A model generated the notes under the pieces. That model ran no database searches, was not told the origin of the DNA, and worked only from the letters and a program-made list of their open reading frames with translations. From NCBI RefSeq assembly GCF_026914265.1, contig NC_069136.1, positions 54,539,658 to 54,603,657 on the forward strand: a stretch of 64,000 nucleotides of DNA, given 5' to 3'. This DNA is from Mya arenaria. Lineage: Eukaryota > Mollusca > Bivalvia > Myida > Myidae. Below are positions 58,206 to 64,000 of this stretch, piece by piece (positions within the stretch are counted from its first letter, which is position 1; the number at the start of each line of letters is the position of its first letter). A program made the position numbers and the translations under genes.

Positions 58206-59720
58206 TTATCTTTGAGTTGCAATTACTGGAACATTTTATTTTCAATTAATTCCTGCGTTTTTGCCATCACGACTCTTCGATTTTTGTAAATGTGTCTTAT
58301 TGTGAGCCCGATATATTGCAACTGGAATGATATTTCGAATGCAATATTTACCCCACCTCTCGACAGGTATTTACGCGGGAGGTCAGTATGAACTTACCGA
58401 TATGTATAGATCGATATAGGCCTTCTTCTCAAATAAGCTGTTAAGCCGCTCATTAAAGCCTATACATGTAGATATTGTGTTTTGACTTTAATCTCGTACT
58501 GCTGACCAAGGCTAGAGTGGTATCATTGCGTTCCAAATATTGACCTTGTTTACGTAGAAATTAACCTATTTTAGAGTAATTGGTACAACTTAACAAAAAT
58601 GAAATGGTATATGCCTGTGTAAGTAGTTGAATAGAATGATAAACGTGTTGTTTAACTTATGCCTATCTAAAAATAAGCAAATTGAGGAAAACATGGAACA
58701 AAAGACAGCAACTCGAGTGTGATTCTAAGACGTATCATTTTGAATCGGATTCTTTTTCTTCATTTTCTGTTTTGTAATCTACTTTATGCCCCTTCCTTAA
58801 TTAATATTTAGCCTAATGTCAAGGCTTTTAGCTTTTGGTTTTAGTAATTGTCTTACGATAGCATCACATGGCATGCCGGTTAAAGGTCAGATACAACTTA
58901 TTTAAAAGTGTTGGTGAAAACAATATTCTTAAACAAGACCACCATGAGGAGAAGCCTTATATTTGTGTATTTGTTATATGCTCCGTTGGGTCTAAGTATT
59001 GCACCGAAGTTAATCTGTAAGCATTGTCCAAAATTCAGCAAAGGTTGTCGTGAACAGTAACAGGCCAACGGTAATTATTGGATAAAGATTGACCAATCAA
59101 TAAGCATTTAAGCTTAGTTTAACCAAACCAAAGTTTTTACCATTTTAAATGTATTGGCTGCAGGTATTTTAAATGGTAGCTACCATTATTTTATGAGATT
59201 AATGAACTATAATACATTCAGCGCGTCATTAATTGCCAGAAATATTTATACGATAATGTTCATATATGCTGTACCATTTGTTAAAATATTTTAGAGTATT
59301 ATTCAAGTATAATGCAGTCCAATAGGCTAAACACACATTCGCATCATCGGAGGGTAAATACAATTGGTGTGTTGAGATTTCTTAATTACTTTTAAACATG
59401 CAGTACATAGTTATACATTTAAGTACTTACACTAAGTGAAAAATGAATCATAACAAATACTGAAATAAGCACTATGATGATAACTATGGAGTGAACATAG
59501 ATGAATTAAATGGCATGTAATACGTGCTGATGAACTTTTAAACATGACAAACATAAATTCTCACTGGAATTAGGTACTGTCTATAATTTATATAAATTAA
59601 GAATTATTGTATAAAGCAATGCATTTAATTACTTCTGGTTTGTTTTATTAGTGAACTTTTTTTAGACCCAATCCGCCCAATGATTTCATAACTCAAATAC
59701 GTAATTATGGCATAGCTATT

Positions 59721-61798
59721 TATAAGCCCAAGAATATCATTTCAAAATATCATCGTTCCACGATTTCGCTGAAGAAAAAATACTAATTTTATTTGATTTA
59801 AACGGCCAAACACTATAAATATATGGTTTTAATCTGTAAAGATTTTAGTGGTAAATCAGAATAATCTTTATTAAAATATTCGAATCATAATAAATTGTCA
59901 ATGCACGTATGTGAGGTCGATTGCATACCTACACGTCAGAAGAAAAATCAGAAGAAATGAAATGCTGTATTTTCTCCGAAAGTGATGAAAATGCTGTTGA
60001 ATTATAAACCCCTATGGAAGACTATTCGAAATACAAACATAACATAAGACCAGTATGTTAATATGGCATATTCACTTAAAACTCAATATTTTAAATTGGA
60101 ATTCATTGTTTATTCCGTTACGCAGCATGGTCAATATAGTTAGTGCCTTTAAATATTACATTCTAGATATTTTTGAAACTTTAAGGTGATTTCGAATGAA
60201 AAATTATACCAAGTTTCAAAGACGCAAAGCAACTTACATTTGCATTCGAATTTAGAAGTAATATAGTTGGTTTAAACACTATTTATTCATATGTTGTTAA
60301 TATATCAGCATGTTACAAGTATACAGGTGAAAGGATTGAATAGAGAGCTTAGAGCTAATATTAAGACTTCTCTCCTTATTCATATCATTAATTTATCGAT
60401 ATGGTATAGACAACTTATAGCAATACAGAAAAAAACATGTAGTACGGTTGTCGAAAATCATAAATGTATCGTTATGTAGAAAAATAGCGTATGCAGTAAA
60501 ATAGTTTTTATTCATAAGTGAAACTAACTTAATTAGGAAAGAAACGTTAGAAGGGATAAACCGGAGAAAAGAGAAGGTATAAAGATTACTTATGCTGAGT
60601 TTTGATCGGTTATGACAGAAAAAGTTATATAGTTGCTTGAGTTCCAGACTGTTCTAACAGCATTTGCAAGTATGTTGAGGAAATTTATTTTAAAGTTGTT
60701 TTATTATTTTAACTGTCAACGTAATTTCACCAAAAATTCACAAAATGTTAAGAAATCAATAATAATTGTGATGATATTGATACAAACACAAAAATGCAGT
60801 TATTCATATTTTATTATATTTATTTTTAGAGAAACAAAAAATCACAAATGTAGCTTTTTTGTTTAATTCAATGATTCCCATACTGTTCTAATTTAATTTG
60901 TGAATGTGATTAAATACATGCATTATTGTTATTGACTGTTCGAACTTTCTAGCTTTTTTGATTTGTTAAACAAATGAATAACTTGTCGGGGATATTTTAA
61001 TTCCATTAGCCAATTAAAGACTTAGAGCAATCTTTTAATGATTGTACAAAGCACAACTACATGATAGATATTTAGTGATATTCATATTTCTTTAAATGCG
61101 CTAAAAAAGCAAAGAATTTAGAAATTGATTGGAAGGGAAACAGATTTCTGTTAACTTGATCGAAGAAGTATATAGTATTATAGCCAAAACGCACGAATAC
61201 TCATCTCGATTTTCAGGAAATAATTTATATGTAAATATGGTACTTCATATACGTCTTAATAGTCTTACCTTGGGACGTCAGAATTGCTAACAGAGGTCTT
61301 TTCCATTAGTACACTATAAATATCGATATGCAACATCTGTAATGTGACATTTTAAACACATTTTAGAATATAAAAATATAAATTTCAGAATTGTCAATAT
61401 TGCAGCGGAAGTTGCTCAAATCATTATGTGTGTGTGTATCACAATTAACCAGAACATAGTGTTAAGCAAGGTCAGGTTGTTTGGTTACACATTTCTAAAC
61501 GATGCGGGAGGTTTATTAGAAGAGTTCAAGTAGCCTAATGCAATTAGTTTTTTCTTTCGCTATCCATGAATACAAACACATATACTGACCACAGCTGTGA
61601 CTCTGATCACTTCCGATTTCGAGCATAACATAAAACATATTGAGAATTCCCATGTCGTTCGATATTAAAAGTATGCATTGAAGAAGGTAATAAAAACAAC
61701 CGAAGTTTTATCAAACTTGGCTATTGAATGTTGAAACCAGGAACATGACGTTCAGATATGCCAACTATCTAAAGTTCTCGAACGACTAACAACACATA
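59721..61798. other. Gene-poor AT-rich interval
   Basis: No exon supported. A minus-strand AATAAA (61512-61517 on the plus strand as TTTATT) could be the poly(A) signal of the transporter gene. Confidence 0.35.
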
Positions 61799-64000
61799 TT
61801 ACACTGTTTGTTTATTAGTGATGTGGCATAGATTGTTATCAATCAAAGGAATGAGAAATAAAATGGCACCACTTGCTGCTATAGTAACGCCTGCTCCAAC
61901 GTAAGGAATCAAGTAACTTCCTGAGATGTCGAACAGCCAACCTGAAAATTAAGGATATGGACGCTCACTAGAGTTCGTTTCAATTTTCAAACGTGCAATG
62001 AAACGCTCAGGTGTTCACCTTATAACTTGTTGTCTGACTACTTTTAATATGTTATTGTCAAAAGCATCAAGTATATGACTATCATACAAACCAGCTATTG
62101 GTGGACCGGCGAGGACAGCTATTCCCGAGATAAAGCTGGTCATTCCGAAAGCGCAAGACAGCTTCTCTATGCCGACAATGTCTGCCAGCAATACAGAGGT
62201 AAGCGACACAGTAACGCCTGGAATATGAGGACGAAGTATCACAAAATCTGAACCGTAAAATCCGAACATATAAAATAATGTGTAAACAGCTGTTGGAAAT
62301 TATCAGAAAAAGATAACAGACAAGAAAGTCAGTTTTATTCTTGTAAAAGAATATTACCGTTTTAAAGTAAATCTTACGCTTTAAGGTAACACATTGTTCA
62401 ACAGTACACATGCCGCAGCAGCAGCATTTTATATTCCCGCTCAAATTTATGTACTAACACGTACCACTAAACACTCCAAATAAGGTTGAGTACACGACAA
62501 GAGACCAAAATGACGTCAGAAAAGGTGCGGCCGTAGTGGAAACGCCGCAGATAACTAGAGCCGTGTTGTAAAGGAAGAGCCGATTGACCCACTTCCGGTC
62601 TGATAGGAAGCCAAACAGGACGCGTGCAACGGTGTTGGTTATACCAACTATGGAGAGAAGCCAGGCAGCTTCCAGCTCGTTAATACCTGATATGAAAAAC
62701 GGAATTTGATCTAATGTTCAATTTTGGTGGAAGAGATTGTCTTGAAGTATTAACTTCGCTCCACATCTATGTTACGAAAGCGTGTATATTTTTGGATAAT
62801 ATTATACAAAAAAGTATCATGGACGTATTTAGGACCTGTGTATTATAAACCAGTTACGTTTCTCATATTACCTACAACTGATATTATAGATAGCATATAT
62901 GATATTATAACACTCCGTAATACGCTCATAAAAGTTTTCTAATTGAAAAAGCATGTATTTTTGTATGAGCATTTAACTATAAAACTTACCAAATTCAATT
63001 GCAGTGTCTGGAAGGTATATGTATGGAACATAATACCCGAGACTGTACAGAAACGACGATAACATAAACAGGTTAAATGGCGCAACCTTGAATATAGTAA
63101 TGTCAAATTGTTCCTTGATACTAGCAATACATCTTTCGATTGGATAAGCACATGGACACGTGGATTGCCCCTTGTCATTTATTGACAGATAGGAACTGGT
63201 CTGTTTGCTTGTACAAATGTTGTCATTTGTGGAAGTGTCGTTGTTGTCAATATATGCTAAAAGGCCTTGGATTTCTGGTCGAGGGACATTTGTATCAATG
63301 GAATTATTCGAGGTATGGTCACAGAACGGCACTAATGTCGGATACTTAGATTTGGTAAAAGCGGCACGACTAGGTGAGCTTTCTTCGAAATGTCCACGAC
63401 TATTGACTGGATTGTCTTGCTCGGAATCAATTGCTAAACAATCCTTTACGTTATCGCTTTCATGATTCTGCAAAGGTAAAAATAGAAGACCACAAGCGAC
63501 GCAGTTGAGGAGCAGTCCAGCATGCACTAAAATCGCCCCTCGCCAGGTGTAGTTTTGAACAAGTAGACTAGTAACGGGACTGAATACAAAGGTTCCTATT
63601 CCAGTTCCACTGACCCCTATTCCGGAAGCAAAGGCTCGTCGTTTATCAAAGTATGACGCTACACAAACAATAGACGGAAGGTAGATAAGCCCGTAGCCAA
63701 TACCTATAACATAAGTAACACCTATCAAAAATAACGTAAGACTACATATTATTTTAACAATCCAATGACAACTAGAGGAACAAATCCAGTATTCAACAAT
63801 TCGAGTAAAAAGCAGAGATAACATTACATTTACTTATATAAAACCAAACTGGATACCATGTTATAACTCACCATGGTGCTTTGTTTCCTGTTGGCTTTAG
63901 AAATGTACTCACCGGGAAGAAATCCTAACGAAAAATACAGGAACTGCAAACTAGGAGCGAAAACACTGATAATATGACTGCCGAATATTATTAGAGCACC
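61799..64000 (-). CDS. SLC16 / monocarboxylate-transporter-like MFS protein, 5' end outside window
   Basis: Minus-strand exons, from the 5' side: 63913-64000 (partial), 62990-63721, 62465-62686, 62092-62217, 61799-61941 (stop TAA at 61799-61801). All four introns are phase 1 with GT/AG ends, giving about 435 visible codons. Early membrane helices include YGLIYLPSIVCVASYF, then DKRRAFASGIGVSGTGIGTF, the RRA.A.GI..SG.G.G stretch typical of SLC16. A long polar loop (~63180-63480) separates the two six-helix halves, as in the family. The second half has SIVGITNTVARVLFGFLSDR, LLADIVGIEKLSCAFG, IAVLAGPPIAG and WLFDISGSYLIP. The protein would carry a small organic solute across the plasma membrane; the substrate cannot be told. 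The N-terminal helices and the SLC16 motif there lie beyond the edge. Confidence 0.92.

Larger units (their letters stand above)
56393..59720 (+). repeat. Segmental duplication, right copy
   Basis: Same-orientation copy of 35640-40250, starting inside the Mab-21 coding region and continuing into its 3' flank to near 59720. Numerous deletions make it about 1.3 kb shorter than the left copy. The two copies are about 20.7 kb apart. Confidence 0.78.

Overview
The window is AT-rich animal DNA with large introns, many decayed transposons and short foldback elements. The gene families (a Mab-21/cGAS-like protein with a helical C-terminal half, an EMI/EGF receptor with a kinase-like domain, a divergent nuclear receptor and an SLC16 transporter), together with a Ty3/gypsy element of a kind common in molluscs, suggest a mollusc, probably a bivalve. 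No marker in the window proves the species. I rebuilt the spliced genes by hand from reading frame, splice sites and intron phase.

Layout. 1-680: the 3' end of a non-LTR retrotransposon. 1164-2880 (minus): an old Ty3/gypsy pol remnant. 2880-10740: gene-poor, with two foldback elements (one a perfect 56-bp inverted repeat) and a ~118-bp tandem repeat. 10742-25033 (plus): a large 22-exon gene for a single-pass receptor: EMI, two EGF modules, a long extracellular region, a fibronectin III domain, a membrane helix and a tyrosine-kinase-like domain that has lost both catalytic aspartates, so it is predicted to be a pseudokinase. All 22 exons join in phase; the signal-peptide exon was not found. 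26629-34321 (minus): a nearly complete Ty3/gypsy element with both LTRs, a primer-binding site, a polypurine tract, and broken gag, protease, RT/RNase H and integrase. 35111-37327 (plus): an intact single-exon Mab-21/cGAS-like gene of 738 codons. 37330-52300: mostly empty, with repeats near 43.5-45.4 kb, a perfect 69-bp tandem duplication and foldbacks. 52376-55257 (plus): a spliced nuclear-receptor ligand-binding-domain gene with no recognisable DNA-binding domain. 56393-59720: a second, decayed copy of the 35.6-40.2 kb segment, carrying an N-terminally truncated Mab-21 pseudogene interrupted by a TA-flanked 258-bp insertion. 61799-64000 (minus): the 3' part of an SLC16-type (monocarboxylate-transporter-like) gene that runs off the right edge.

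There is no operon logic, as expected for an animal. Three of the four host genes suggest sensing or signalling: a receptor-like pseudokinase, a nucleotidyltransferase-fold protein of the family that includes cGAS, and an orphan-type nuclear receptor. The most unusual items are the kinase-dead EMI/EGF receptor, the nuclear receptor without a DNA-binding domain, and the Mab-21 duplication with its datable insertion.
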